A stretch of DNA of 64,000 bases from Brachycybe producta (GCA_036925085.1 JAUPFP010000078.1:250001-314000); one strand, 5' to 3'; numbered from the stretch's first letter, positions 1-11,625 are shown. Notes: generated from the letters alone by a model not told the origin. Translations and numbers: made by a program.

Positions 1-26
1 AAATACTCTCAGGAGGTTCTTAAGTT

Positions 27-232
27 ACAGGCAATTAGAAATCGGGACGAACTGAAGTTGGCTCCGCCCTTTTTATGACGAACGGCAACTTCTAATTGGT
101 TTGTTATGTAGTCTGACATCACATGCTCCGCCCTTTTCAACGTCGAACCACACAACAAACCAATTAGAAGTTGCCAGTCGTCATAAAAAGGGCGGAGCCA
201 ACTTCTGTTCATCCCGATTTCTAATTACCTGT
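27..232. mobile_element. hAT-like foldback MITE, copy 1
   Basis: The ends ACAGGCAATTAGAAATCGGG and its inverse match over more than 60 bp. The arms contain TTGGCTCCGCCC and GGCAACTTCTAATTGG. It has no coding capacity. It belongs to the same family as 14712-14910, 28339-28532, 28606-28810 and 38615-38786. No clear target duplication is visible at this copy. Confidence 0.75.
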
Positions 233-262
233 CTGAGATTGTAATGAAAGGGGATACATTGG

Positions 263-461
263 CATATATATGTTACTGTCAATCTTCATATTACCTAGGC
301 AATATGCAAAAACAACCAACCTGCTAGTAGTGAATCTGCCAAAATTCAACATCTAAAATGTATTGAATTTTGCAGATTCACTAGCACGTTGGTTGTTTTG
401 CAGATTTCCTAGGCAATATGAAGATTGACTGATTCTGCAGATTGACAGTAACATGTATACT
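263..461. mobile_element. Foldback element, GTTACTGTCAATCT family, copy 1
   Basis: An inverted repeat runs from TATATATGTTACTGTC to its near complement. The arms contain CCTAGGCAATATG and CAACCAACCTGCTAG. A second copy lies at 18905-19069. It is non-coding and its transposon class is unknown. Confidence 0.7.
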
Positions 462-554
462 CTCGAGCAGTTAACTCATAAAGAAGCGGAGTAGGTGCTC
501 AAGAAATTGCGTTTGCAAGTGGTTTTAAGAGGGCTTTCTATAGTGGAAATTGCA

Positions 555-832
555 AGGTAGATGGCGCCATGCAACCTCCATAGGTGGCCAAACTCCACAC
601 GTGCCAATTAGTTGAAATCGAATGAACCCTTTTAGCTTCTAAAAAGGCGTCCAAAACAACCTTAATTATCAGCACGTGGACAATAAGTGAAGAGAGCACG
701 TGCACCGAAATAGCGATGACGCAATTAAAAGTTTGGCCACGTGACAAAAAAAAGGAAGTCATTCAATACATTTCTATTGGAGGAGGGCTAGTGGCGCCAT
801 CTAACGCTACATGCACAAAATAAACTATCAAC
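555..832. repeat. Dispersed repeat rich in CACGTG, copy 1
   Basis: About 270 bp align at roughly 90% by eye with 60265-60555 in the same orientation. Both copies start at ATGGCGCCATGCAACCTCC and end at AGTGGCGCCATCTAACGC. Inside are several CACGTG or ACACGTG hexamers. There is no reading frame of note. Confidence 0.8.
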
Positions 833-835
833 TTG

Positions 836-1140
836 CATTTCTTAACCAAAAAAAGGTAGGAGAAAAAAAATTAGACAAAAAAAATGAAAAATGGTTGTAT
901 CTTTTGAGATCTATAGTAACTAAAGAAAAGGACTGTGATTTATGAGATTTGTCTGGAAATTTGTGACAGATAAAATTAATAACTCACAGAAGAAGAAAAA
1001 AAAAGGTCAAATATAATAAAATAAATATAGATATTGAGGTCATGGTCGAAAAAATATCAACACTTTTCAAATGAGATAAATTGTGAAGCTTCAATAAAAT
1101 GTCAACTTTTAGAAATGAAAATTATTTTGCGGATTCAGAA
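836..1140. other. AT-rich spacer
   Basis: Poly(A)-rich sequence with no gene, inverted repeat or tandem repeat that I can support. Confidence 0.5.
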
Positions 1141-1154
1141 GAGAGCAACACTAA

Positions 1155-1930
1155 AACAGAAATTGAAAGTGTGTTAGAAACTAGAACAGGTAGCTTGAAT
1201 TACTTAAGGGCAATTTTCATGTTGATATCTTTCAAAATAAGCTTTTTTGTGTCAGTTTTTGTCTATAAAAAGCTTATTTTGAAAGATAACATGAAAATAC
1301 CCTTCAGTTTTTTTTACCCTTCTAGTTTCTAAAACACTATTTCTTAGTTCTGCAGTTTAAAAAGAGCAAGACTAAGGAGAAATTGAAAGTGTGTTAGAAA
1401 CTAGAACAGTTAGCTTGAATTACTTAAGGGCAATTTCCATGATGATATCTTTCAAAATAAGCTTTTTTGTGTCAATTTTTGTCTATAAAAAGCTTATTTT
1501 GAAAGATATCAATTATTTGACATCAATTATTCACATTATTTTAAAAGATTTTAGCTCTCATTCATTTTTAACATTTTCAATTATATTTTTTTAAAAAAAT
1601 AAACCATATTGAAAGTAAAAAGTTTATTTTGAAAAATAATCATCATTCGGAATACATTTAGCTATCATTCATTAACTATTCTAGTTTTTAACATACTTTC
1701 AAATCTAATATCTTTTAAAATAAACAATATTATGGCAATTTGAAAGTGAAAAAAGTTTATTTTGAAAGATTTTAAAACTCTTACATTTTTAACATTTTCA
1801 ATTCTAATATTTTTTTAAAATAAACCATATTATGGTAATTTGAAAGTAAAAAAAAGTTTATTTTGAAAGATAAATCATCATTTTAGATTACTTTTAGCTT
1901 TCATTCATTAACTATTCTAGTTTTTAAAGT
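1155..1930. mobile_element. Cluster of CTAGAA foldback elements
   Basis: A full foldback copy at about 1160-1342 carries both arms: GAAACTAGAACAGGTAGCTT, then TTTCAAAATAAGC, a spacer, and the inverse. A second copy (about 1385-1515) keeps its left arm but its right arm breaks off after the GATATC core. The remainder holds decayed arm pieces (AGTTTATTTTGAAAGAT) and CATTAACTATTCTAGTTTTTAA segments. Short reading frames here are by-products of the repeat. Confidence 0.7.
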
Positions 1931-2267
1931 AGTTTCAATTCTATCTTATAGTTGTTTCTACCAACAAAAAAAATGTCTGCGTAGACGTTTTTTTTTTTTT
2001 TTTTGGTTTATCCAAATCATGAACGTTGGCATTTCGTGATTTATTTGAGGGCCTGAAAATCAAGGCCAAATTTTTGATTATATTTATCGGAAAAATGATT
2101 ACGAACAACGGAAACCCCCGATGCTCTTTCAAGATTTACTTTCATTATGTTTAATATTCAACAATAATATAACACAAATTTTTAACTGTTGTCGGCTTGT
2201 GTCATAAACACAAAAGAGAATTAGAAATTTCTCATTTAGTTTTTTTCATTTTAAGTAAAATATCTTC
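1931..2267. other. Unassigned spacer
   Basis: AT-rich, with one long T-run near 1990-2004. No supported gene or repeat. Confidence 0.4.
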
Positions 2268-3140
2268 ATTAATCTCTTGTTTAAATCGCTTAAGAGACTA
2301 TACATCGCAAAATTACTTCGAAAAATTATCCGCAAAGAGCGCTAGCATCGTTTTTCTATTGAGGCCGCCATAGACCCCAATGTTAAAGAAAAAAACGTTA
2401 ATTTTTAAAATTTACACAAGAGTCGCGGCGGCAATATGTTTATTTTTCATATTTAAAGTTGTCCAATTTTGATGGTTCAAAGTGCAATGTGCACCTTAAA
2501 TATATGCTGATCGAGTGATAGAATGACAAAAAATTGGAAAGTGTGCTTCTATTTTTAAAAAAAATATTTCAAAATCGCGAATTTCTAACTCTTTATGTTA
2601 AGCTCCATCGAGAACGCGCTCGTAAGCAAAAAAAATCCATTAAAATGCTCATAAAAATACGTAAAAATAATTTTAAAAAACAAGAAAAAAAAATCAACAC
2701 GTGCGCCAATGTGTTGGCTTCACTGTGTTTTAAATGTGGGTTTTTAAAATTATTTTTACGTATTTTTACGAGCAATTTTAATGGATGTTTTTTTGCTTAT
2801 GATCGCTTACTCAATGGAGTTTTAACATAAGAGTTAAAAATTCGCAATTTTTAAATATTTTTTTAAAAATAGAACCGCACTTACCAATTTTTTGTCGTTC
2901 TAACACTCGATCAGCATATATATAAGGTGCACATTGCACTTTGAACCATCAAAATTGGACAACTTTAAATATGAAAAATAAACAAATTGCCGTCGCGATT
3001 TTGTAAATTTTAAAAATTAACAGTTTTTTCTTTAACATTGGGGTCTATGGGCTCAATAGAAAAAAAACGATGCTAGCGCTCTTTGTGGAGATTTTTCGAA
3101 GTAATTTTGCGATGCATAGTCTCTTAAACAAAGATTAATT
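2268..3140. mobile_element. Long foldback element (about 400-bp arms)
   Basis: The left arm (ATTAATCTCTTG, GAGACTATACATCGCAAAAT, AGAGCGCTAGCATCG, GGTGCACATTGCACTTT in either sense) recurs inverted in the right arm up to ATGCATAGTCTCTTAAACAA. The axis lies near 2700. The two overlapping small reading frames at 2534-2830 are mirror images caused by the palindrome. No transposase is present, so it is a non-autonomous foldback or hairpin element of unknown class. Confidence 0.8.
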
Positions 3141-3590
3141 TGATTAAGATTATGTATTTATTTTTAGCATATTTTTTTTCGTTGCTGTTTTGATGTTTAA
3201 TAAGTGATTTATGGTTCTAAATTGAAATTGGCCAATGGGGGCGCTGCTGTCGCACGCGATAATAAAAGCGCTTTTAATAAGAAGAAAAGATAGCGTGTTT
3301 GCAGTGATTGCCTGTCATCAGGGGGCTAATCAAATTTCTTAATGGATTTTTTCTGTTTTGGACGCAGAAAACTTAAAAAAAAAGTTCTACTTGAACCGAC
3401 GAAATAATAAATTCTTGGCACGAAATTGTTTTGTCAATTTCGGGAGTATTTTCTAGTTTCTTGTGTGCTTTTTTATGTCGTGGAATGTGTTTGGACCGTT
3501 GAATGTTGTTGTTGTTCGTCTTAAGAAGGTTCCTTTTTGTTTTATTGCCCAAAATTCACACAAGAATTAGATTCAAAATGGAAAACGTTA
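3141..3590. other. Unassigned spacer
   Basis: Comparatively non-repetitive. It contains one GGGGGCGCTGCTGTCGC CTCF-like motif near 3236. No exon with acceptable splice sites was recognised. Confidence 0.4.
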
Positions 3591-4420
3591 CGCACAGATT
3601 AAACACACGAAAACAAAGGAAGAAAACTAGAAATGGAAAGAACAAATACAAACAAAACAAAAAAGTAAAAAACTAGAAGGGGAAAGTACAAATAACAAAA
3701 GGAATATAAATGGAAAGAACCAATACTAACAAAAAAGTAAACTAGAAGGGGAAAGGACAAACAATAAAAGAAAACTAGAAGGGTAAATAAGACTCACAAA
3801 ACAACTAGAAGGGAAAAAGAAATAATAAAAGAAGAAAACTAGAAGGGGAAAGGACAAACAGTAACAGAAAACTAGAAGGGCAAAGAAAACGCAAAAAGAA
3901 GAAAACTAGAAGGGAAAAAGAACAAACAATAAAAGAAGAAAACTAGAAGGGCAAAGAAAACACAAAAAGAAGAAAACTAGAAGGGCACAGAAAACACAAA
4001 AAGAAGAAAACTAGAAGGGCAAAGAAAACGCAAAAAGAAGAAAACTAGAAGGGAAAAAGAACAAACAATAAAAGAAGAAAACTAGAAGGGCAAAGAAAAC
4101 ACAAAAAGAAGAAAACTAGAAGGGCACAGAAAACACAAAAAGAAGAAAACTAGAAGGGAAAAGAACAAAGAATAAAATGAAAACTAGAAGGGGAAAGGAC
4201 AAACAATAAAAAGCAGAAAACTATGAGAAAAGATAAACAATAAAGGTAAGAAAACTAGAAGGGTAAAGAAAACACAAAAAAAGAAACTAGAAAAAAAAAC
4301 AGATACAAAAAGACGAAAACTATAAATAATAAAAAAAAAATAAAACTAGAAATGGTAAAAACACAAACACAAAAAAACTAGAAATGCAAAAGTAGAACAC
4401 ACACACTGAATATTGTTTGT
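3590..4420 (+). repeat. Purine-rich minisatellite built on ACTAGAAGGG
   Basis: Tandem units of about 33-40 bp read AGAAGAAAACTAGAAGGGCA followed by AAGAAAACACAAAA or AACAAACAATAAA variants, with roughly 20 units. The invariant AACTAGAAGGG is the tip motif of the dispersed CTAGAA foldback family, so the array was probably seeded by it. Confidence 0.85.
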
Positions 4421-4860
4421 GTGTTCTACTTTTCTATATGTTGTGGGCGGTTTTTATTTAATTTAGAGCAGTTTCGACAAAACCTACACAAATTGACTTT
4501 TGATCGTTTTCAAAGAGAAAAATGTTACAAGGTCTCTGATTGGCAGGTTTTTTTTTCTCCTCCTGATTTTTCCAAAACAATTATAAGTACTTAAAGAGTT
4601 TACAACAAAAAGGGGGTTGGAAACTAGAAAGATAAAAGTGGTGGGTGGCTGCCATTTTATTCTATAATTAAAGTCAGTTACATGTCTACTTAAATATACA
4701 TAAAATATTCTAAACATTAATCGACATTAATATAAACAAAAATCACCCTGAAAATGTCTAAATTTTGACATTTTTGTTGTTAAACTTATTTAAAATTGAT
4801 TTTTGTGATTTTGTGATTTTTGTGTTTAAATAGAAACTAGAAGAGTAAAAGAAAAAGGCT
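4421..4860. other. Unassigned spacer
   Basis: Includes a short inverted pair (AGTAGAACACACACA / TGTGTGTTCTACTTT) at about 4390-4432. The 77-codon minus-strand frame at 4484-4717 shows no recognisable domain or splice context. Confidence 0.4.
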
Positions 4861-4874
4861 CAAATAGTTTTTTT

Positions 4875-5560
4875 TTTTCATGTTGATATTTTTCAAAATA
4901 AACGTTTTTTATGGTCTTTTGAAAATTGATCAAAGTTTATTTGTCCATTTTAATTTTTCAATTTTTTCAAGTTTTTAATTTTCTACTAAAAAAAAGTAGA
5001 AAATTAAAAACTTGAAAATTGAAATTTTTTATGAACAGCTGATTTTAGCCCTTCTAGTTTCTAAACTCTTGAAACATTTTCTAGTTTCTCTTCATTTTGT
5101 ATCTGAAAGACAGAAAGATCACAAGAGTTCGAGAGGCGCCATTTTTCACTTTCAAATCACTTTAAAGTTAGAAACTAGAATGGTAGTTCAGTAATTTGAT
5201 AGCAAACGATATTTTTTTTTAAATTTGTCTTTAAAAAATTTATTTTGAAAGATATCAAACATGAAAATAGCCCTTAATTGATTGAGTTACTCTTCTAGTT
5301 TTCATAAAACACTTTCTATTTTCTTCTGAAAGACAGAACAATCTCCGAATTCGAGTGGCGTTTACACTTTAAAACCACCTTAAGAGAAACTAAAGTATTA
5401 AAAAACTAGAAGGGTAGTTTAAGCATTTTAGGGTATTTTCATGTTGATAGCAAACGATATTTTTTTAAAATGTCTATAAAACGTTTATTTTGAAAGATAT
5501 CAAACATGAAAAGAGCGCCCTTAATTAATTGAGGCTACCCTTCTAGTTTTTTTAAAAGAC
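4875..5560. mobile_element. CTAGAA foldback elements
   Basis: Partial and full copies include a foldback at about 5030-5190 and another at about 5400-5555, with arms holding ATCAAACATGAAAA and ACCCTTCTAGTTT. Confidence 0.65.
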
Positions 5561-5634
5561 TTTCTAGTTTCTTTTAATTTTGCTTTCATATAAAAGACAG
5601 AATAATCACAGGTTCATTAAACCAACTTAATATG

Positions 5635-6530
5635 AATTCTAGTTATGAGGTAAATTCTAGTTTCTAAAGAAAAATTTCTATTTTCTAATCAAAAGAGATT
5701 TAGAAAACTAGAAAGGTAGCTCAATCGATTTCAAAACTACCCATTCTAGTTTTCTAAAGAAAAATTTCTAATTTATGATCAAAAGAAAGTGTTTTAGAAA
5801 ACTAGAAAGGTAGCTCAATCAGTGTCTTCTAGTTTTCTATATGATCATAAGTTAGAACTTTTTCTTTAGAAAGTAGAATTTATCTAAAAACTAGAATTAA
5901 TATTAAGTTGGTTTAATGAACCCGTGATTATTCTTTTACAAAAGTAAAAGAAACTAGAAATTTTTCTTTATAATAATTATTATTTTCTAGTTTTTAGATT
6001 AATTCTAGTTTGTAAAGAAAAATTTCTAATTTATGATCAAAAGAAAGGTGTTTTAGAAAACTAGAAGGTTCAGCTCTAAATGATTGAGCTAAGCTACCTT
6101 TCTAGTTTTCTAAAACACCTTTCTTTTGATCATAAATTTGAAATTTTTCTTTAGAAACTAGAATTTATTAAAAAAACTAGAAAAGGTAAGAATTATTATA
6201 AAGAAAACTTTCTAGTTTCTTTTACTTTTGTTCTTTTGTAAAAGACAGAATATAATCACAGGTTCATAAACCAATTTAATATGAATTCTAGTTTTTAAAT
6301 AAATTCTAGTTTCTAACGAAAAATGTCTAATTTATTATCAAAAGAAAGGTGTTTTAGAAAACTAGAAGGGGTAGCTCTAAATAATTGAGCTAAGCTACCT
6401 TTCTAGTTTTCTAAAACACCTTTCTTTCGATCAAAAATTAGAAATTTTTCTTTAGAAACTAGAATTTATCTAAAAACTAGAAAAGGTAAGAATTATTATA
6501 AAGAAAGGTTTATTATTTCTAATATAAAAT
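5635..6530. repeat. Alternating inverted array of CTAGAA arms
   Basis: At least six copies of TTCTAGTTTCTAAAGAAAAA followed by TTTCTAATTTATGATCAAAAG alternate with their reverse complements, each pair meeting at a TAGCTCAATC-type centre. This is a tandem series of hairpins. The TTCATTAAACC/AATATGAATTCTAG module is also repeated. Confidence 0.8.
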
Positions 6531-6955
6531 TATATAAAAGGCATTGCAGTGTTGCCAGATTAGGGGGTTTTTCATCATCATCATCACTTTTTGGAGGTTT
6601 TGTGGCCTTGACTGAATTTTCTCGCCGTCTTTTTCTCTTCGAATCTCCGCATTATTGATCCAAAAGTGGTTACCCCATTTTTTTTTTCTTCTTCTTCTGG
6701 GTTTCGGCTTTTCTTTTGAGCTTTTAGACTAAATCAGCTTTTCTAGGTCTATGCCACACATTTTGAACTTAAGCTTGATATTATTTTTCAAAGTCAGCTG
6801 TTGTATGGTTTGTGCGTGGGTGGAGCAAACCGATAGAGGGCGCTCTTTTATCCCCTAATTTCTATATTTATCTAAGAAATTGGGTCGCGTGTTGTTTCAA
6901 CTTGAAACACATATTACAAATATTATATACCGTGTTTCTGATTTTAATCAGAAGA
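6531..6955. other. Mostly unique sequence upstream of the RING exons
   Basis: Contains GCAGTGTTGCCAGATT at about 6546 and AGAGGGCGCTC at about 6835. An open minus-strand stretch exists around 6600-6690 but has no start or splice context I trust. A 5' exon of the RING gene could lie here, but none can be shown. Confidence 0.35.
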
Positions 6956-7500
6956 AAAAAAAGTTTATTTTGAAACTAGTAAATTTACTATTCTAGTTTG
7001 CAAAGTTTATTTTGAAACTAGAGTAGTAAATTTATTAAGTCTGCATTGTTTCTTTTGAAACTAGAATAGTAGATTTACTATTTATTCTAGTTTGCAAAGT
7101 TTATTTTGAAACTAGTAAATTTACTATTCTAGTTTGCAAAGTTTATTTTGAAACTAGAATAGTAAATTTATTAAGTTTGCAATGTTTCTTTTGAAACTAG
7201 AATAGTAAATTTACCATTCTAGTTTGCAATGGTTTTTTTTTTTCAAATTAGAGTAGTAAATTTACTATTCTAGTTTGCAAAGTTTTGTTTTTCAAACTAA
7301 GGTAGTAAATTTACCATTCTAGTGTGCAAAGGTTTTTTTTAAACTAGAATATTAAATTTACTATTCTAGTTTGCAAAGTTTCTTTTGAAACTAGAATAGT
7401 AAATTTACCATTCTAGTTTGCAAAGGTTTTTTTTTTCAAATTAGAGTAGTAAATTTACCATTCTAGTTTGCAAAATTTTTTTTAAACTAGAATAGCTTTA
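6956..7500. repeat. AAACTAGAATAGTAAATTTAC palindromic tandem repeat
   Basis: About 10-12 units of 40-60 bp alternate GTTTATTTTGAAACTAG with TAAATTTACTATTCTAGTTT. Each unit is itself nearly palindromic. It is related to the CTAGAA foldback arms. Confidence 0.8.
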
Positions 7501-7623
7501 CACAATTTTGCTTTCGAAATAGATTTTGACGCATGCGCAGATCGAAATTTAAAATACGTAAAATTTAAATAAAAAAAAACCCTTCCTTAAATTTGTTATT
7601 GTTTTTTTCTTTTGATATTTTAG

Positions 7624-10075
7624 GACAAACTACTTGCAAAATTAGACGAACATGAACCGGAAATGGCAACAACACAAGAAGAAGAAGTAAGTTATGTGTG
7701 ACGTCATAGCCTTTTTTTGTGTGTTCAAAATAAGAAATTAATGGCCCGTGTTTTATTATTAGTTTTATTAATACTTTTGAGAGAGTAAATTTCATCATAA
7801 AAAAAGTGAGCGACGACTCATTAAATTTCTTCAGAGGTTTTTATGATTAAAACCTTTTTTTTATATAAAAAAACCTCCCATTGAATATTAATGGCAAAAG
7901 AAAATCATTTCCTCTTTTTTCAATAGAGAGAGAGAGAGAGAGGTGGCAACGGGTAGAACCGAACCGTTTCTACTCGGTTCGAAACCGATTTAATTGACAT
8001 TCGCGATTTGCGATTTTTCGGAAATCGGTTCTGATCATTTATCGATATTGATGAACTGGTTCGAACCGGTTCCCAAATGTGCATTAACAGTTTTGCGCAG
8101 CAAATTATGCGCAATATTCGACTGAAAAATTCTAGTTTCTAAAGAAAAAATTCTAGTTTTTTAAGAAAATAATTCTAGTTTTTTAAGAAAATAATTCTAG
8201 TTTTTTAAGAAAATAATTCTAGTTTTTTAAGAAAATAATTCTAGTTTCTAAAGAATTCTAGTTTCTAAAGAAGAAAAATTCTAGTTTCTAAAGAAGAAGA
8301 ATTCTAGTTTCTTAAAAAAGAAGAATTCTAGTTTCTTAAAAAAGAAGAATTCTAGTTTCTTAAGAAGAAATATTCTAGTTTCTTAAGAAAGAAATTCTAG
8401 TTTCTAAAGAAGAAATTCTAGTTTCTAAAGAAAAAATTCTAGTTTCTAAAGAAAAAATTCTAGTTTCTAAAGAAAAAACTCTAGTTTCTAACAAAAAAAT
8501 TCTAGTTTCTAAAGAAAAACATTCTAGTTTCTATAGAAAAAGAATTCTAGTTTCTAAAGAAAAAGAATTCTAGTTTCTAAAGAAAAAGAATTCTAGTTTC
8601 TAAAGAAAAAGAATTCTAGTTTCTATAGAAAAAGAATTCTAGTTTCTAAAGAAAAAGAATTCTAGTTTCTAAAGAAAAAGAATTCTAGTTTCTAAAGAAA
8701 AAGAATTCTAGTTTCTAAAGAAAAAGAATTCTAGTTTCTAAAGAAAAAGAATTCTAGTTTCTAAAGAAAAAGAATTCTAGTTTCTAAAGAAAAAGAATTC
8801 TAGTTTAAGAAAAAATATTCTAGTTTCTTAAGAAATAAATTCTAGTTTCTAAAGAGAAACATTCTAGTTTCTAAAGAAAAACATTCTAGTTTCTATAGAA
8901 AAAGAATTCTAGTTTCTATAGAAAAAGAATTCTAGTTTCTATAGAAAAAGAATTCTAGTTTCTATAGAAAAAGAATTCTAGTTTCTAAAGAAAAAGAATT
9001 CTTGTTTCTAAAGGAAAAAAATTCTTGTTTCTAAAGGAAAAAAATTCTAGTTTTTAAAGCAAAAATTCTAGTTTTCTGATGAATTTCTAATTTTTTCAAT
9101 GTGATTTCCATTGACTATTGACAGTGTGTCGTATGCATCAGTGCCAAAGCTTCTATGCAAACTTATCCCTGTGGCCACCAGGTGGTGTGTCGCAAGTGTT
9201 TTGTGAAGACCATTCAGATGGCAGTTTCTCAACGCCTTCTTCCGTTGCGTTGCGTCATCTGTCGGACTAAAATCCTCCGCCTGAAACAGTCTGGTGCTAG
9301 TGGCGCCACCAGTGTCAGTATGAGCGCCGGTAGTAGCAGCTACGGAGGCCGCAGTCTCATGAGTCACAGTTACAGCCACTCTAGTCAGTTAACTTCCTGT
9401 TCATCATCAGCATCTTCATATGCCACTTCCTGTTCAACATCATCCGCTTCGGCCTACATTCCACATTCGAGGAGTTATCCGATACAGCGCCACCTAACGG
9501 TGGTGAGCGAAGACGAAGACGACTTCACCGAAACATTTCCTCATAAAACACATCATCATCCTCGTCATTATCCTCATCGTCGTCATTACCAAGAGCTAGA
9601 AGAATGTGGTTTGCCGCCATCATCTCCCCCTCCTCCTCATCCGTTAGGTGGCGCCACTAAATCTAGCTCTACTGTTAGCCCGTCTTCCGGCGAATCGAAA
9701 CCTCTAGCGATCGACGTTCTTAAAGCGAAATCGAAACGTGCGCCGTCTCCGAATCTGAAAACAACCTCTAGCTCTTCCGAAAAGCTCGCTAGCAAGATCG
9801 TACCGACTACAGCAGCGCCACCTAAGCCAAACAATGTGTCAACAACAAAAAGCAGCAACAAGCAACCGGCGGCGGCCATTGTGAAAGAGCATCGTATCAA
9901 TCAGCCACCGGAAGTGATCTACTTCAAACCCGTCAAAGAGAAAAGCGGAAATCGTAAAGCATCTTCGAAAATGTCTCATAAGCTACCATCTTTGCCAAAG
10001 GTCACAATAAGGTCAAGGTCATTGTCAAAACAAAAGAAAAACATTGACCAGCAGCCATTAATAACGGCCGAATAA
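7624..10075 (+). CDS. RING-finger (C3HC4) protein, 3' two exons
   Basis: Two exons join in phase 0. 7624-7686 encodes 21 residues (DKLLAKLDEHEPEM...) between TTTTAG and GTAAGT. 9125-10075 follows TTGACAG and encodes 316 residues to a TAA. The second exon opens directly on the RING: Cys1-x2-Cys4, x11, Cys16-x-His18, x3, Cys22-x2-Cys25, x17, Cys43-x2-Cys46, so all eight zinc ligands are present. The rest is low-complexity: Ser-rich (about 60-110), a His/Pro/Arg tract (about 137-155), a Pro-rich stretch, then a basic tail. RING-HC domains usually recruit E2 enzymes for ubiquitin transfer; that role is inferred from the family. AATAAA occurs at 10077 and 10100. Upstream exons and the true start were not found. 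The 1438-bp intron is largely minisatellite (8123-9075). I cannot name the orthologue. Confidence 0.85.
8123..9075 (+). repeat. Intronic minisatellite TTCTAGTTTCTAAAGAAAAA
   Basis: About 40 tandem units of 21-24 bp. Variants differ in A-run length and in TTTCTAAAG, TTTCTATAG or TTTCTTAAG. The unit equals the terminal motif of the CTAGAA foldback family. The array lies inside the intron before the RING exon and ends only about 50 bp before the 3' splice site at 9124. Confidence 0.9.
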
Positions 10076-10248
10076 TAATAAAAATGACTTCCAAAAAAAA
10101 ATAAAACGCCCTCTAGCGGTTAAAATCAATCACCCAGAATTCCTTTTATCATTTAGCTTCCTTTCTCTCTTAGATTGTATTTCCTAGTCTCAGTGCCTTT
10201 TTATAATCAAGGCGTTGAAATATATATAGCAAGAATGAAGTTCTTTGT

Positions 10249-10274
10249 AGCTAGCCTCGCGAAAGAGGCTAGCT
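10249..10274. other. Perfect 10-bp stem-loop in the 3' region of the RING gene
   Basis: AGCTAGCCTC and GAGGCTAGCT pair perfectly around the loop GCGAAA, 174 nt after the stop codon. It may be a transcript hairpin or a remnant of the TTAGAGGCTAG hairpins seen at 23-26 kb. Confidence 0.55.
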
Positions 10275-10405
10275 GCGAGAAATGTGCGAACATTCAAGGT
10301 CAATGAAGGTCAGGCCATTGTCTTGTCTAACTTTTAAGGTGTTTTTAAAAGTTTAAACACCTTTTCAACTCTTAAAGTATTCTGTCTTTCAGGAGAGCAA
10401 AATGA

Positions 10406-10620
10406 AGATAAACTTGAATGTGTTTTAGAAACTAGAAGGGTTGCTTAATCACTTAAGGATAGATTCATGTTTGATATCTTTCAAAATAAACTTTTTATGG
10501 CATTTTTTGGTCTATAAAAAGTTTTATTTTAAAAGATATCAAACATGAAAATATCTTTACATGATTGATCAGTTACCCTTCTAGTTTCTAAAACACTTTC
10601 TAGTTTCTTTTAAATTTTTT
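10406..10620. mobile_element. CTAGAA foldback element (full copy)
   Basis: The left arm GTTTTAGAAACTAGAAGGGT runs to TTTCAAAATAAAC, followed by the complementary right arm GATATCAAACATGAAAATAT to TTCTAGTTTCTAAAACACTT. It begins about 330 bp after the RING stop codon. Confidence 0.8.
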
Positions 10621-11019
10621 TTATCTTGCTGAAAGACAGAATAAACTGCCTTAAAAGTATAGAACAACTGGGAAAGAATGGAATATTCGCTAGGTGGCAG
10701 CACCTCTGCAAATTGTTAACAATGTTCTAACAAGAATTGTCAAACGCTGTGCATTCTGGGTAATCGTAACTCAAAACGGTGAGATATACCAAGATAAGAT
10801 GAAAGAGTATAATTATATAAATAGGTGCAATTGGCTGCGGGTTTTATGTTTTGACACTAGGGTCGCCACTGTTGCTGTTTACGAGCATATTGATCTTATA
10901 AAATAGTTAATATTTTAACTTGAAACCTAAAAACTGTTGTAATAGGTTTTTATTTTTGATATTTATTGTAAATTTTTTAGTTGGTTTATTTTGAAATCGT
11001 CAAAAAAAGAAGCTAAGAA

Positions 11020-11625
11020 TGCGGCAGCCATTTTGTTTTTAAATTTAAATATTTTCAACTATAATGGCGGCCATTTTGTTTTTAAATTTAAAAATTTTTT
11101 AACTATAACGGCAACCATTTTGTATTAAAATTTAAAAAATGTCAACTATAATGGAAGCCATTTTGTTTTTAAATTTAAAAATTTTCAACTATAATGGCAG
11201 CCATTTTGTTTTTATAAATTTAAATATTTTCAACTATAACGGCAGCCATTTTGTTTAAAAATTTCAATATTTTCAACTATAATGGCAGCCATTTTGTTTA
11301 AAAATTTCAATATTTTCAACTATAATGGCAGCCATTTTGTTTTAAAATTTAAAAATTTTCAACTATAATGGCAGCCATTTTGTTTAAAAATTTCAATATT
11401 TTCAACTATAATGGCAGCCATTTTGTTTTTAAATTTAAAAATTTTCAACTATAACGGCAGCCATTTTGTTTTAAAATTTAAAAATTTTCAACTATAACGG
11501 CAGCCATTTTGTTTAAAAATTTCAATATTTTCAACTATAATGGCAGCCATTTTGTTTTTAAATTTAAATATTTTCAACTATAACGGCAGCCATTTTGTTT
11601 TTAAATTTAAAAATTTTCAACTAAA
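11020..11625 (+). repeat. Tandem array of ATGGCAGCCATTTTGTTT
   Basis: About 14 units of 42-45 bp: AACTATAATGGCAGCCATTT, TGTTT, then an AAATTTAAAAATTTTC spacer. Each unit carries the self-complementary core ATGGC(A/G)GCCAT, which contains a YY1-like GCCATTTTG. Variants have AACGGCAGCC. Confidence 0.9.

Noticed and set aside
3590-4420. CRISPR-like array
   Set aside because: Units are continuous and lack distinct spacers. The genome is eukaryotic.
7940-8080. tRNA or tRNA-derived SINE from GGTTCGAAC box-B-like motifs
   Set aside because: No box A at the right distance and no cloverleaf could be drawn. The motifs are part of an AACCGGTT/GGTTCGAACC-rich intronic patch.
9068-9379. Minus-strand frames opposite the RING exon (also 9637-9900)
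   Set aside because: Shadows of the real plus-strand exon, which has splice sites and an intact RING.
10694-10906. 70-codon plus-strand frame after the RING gene
   Set aside because: No domain, signal or splice evidence. Composition matches intergenic sequence.
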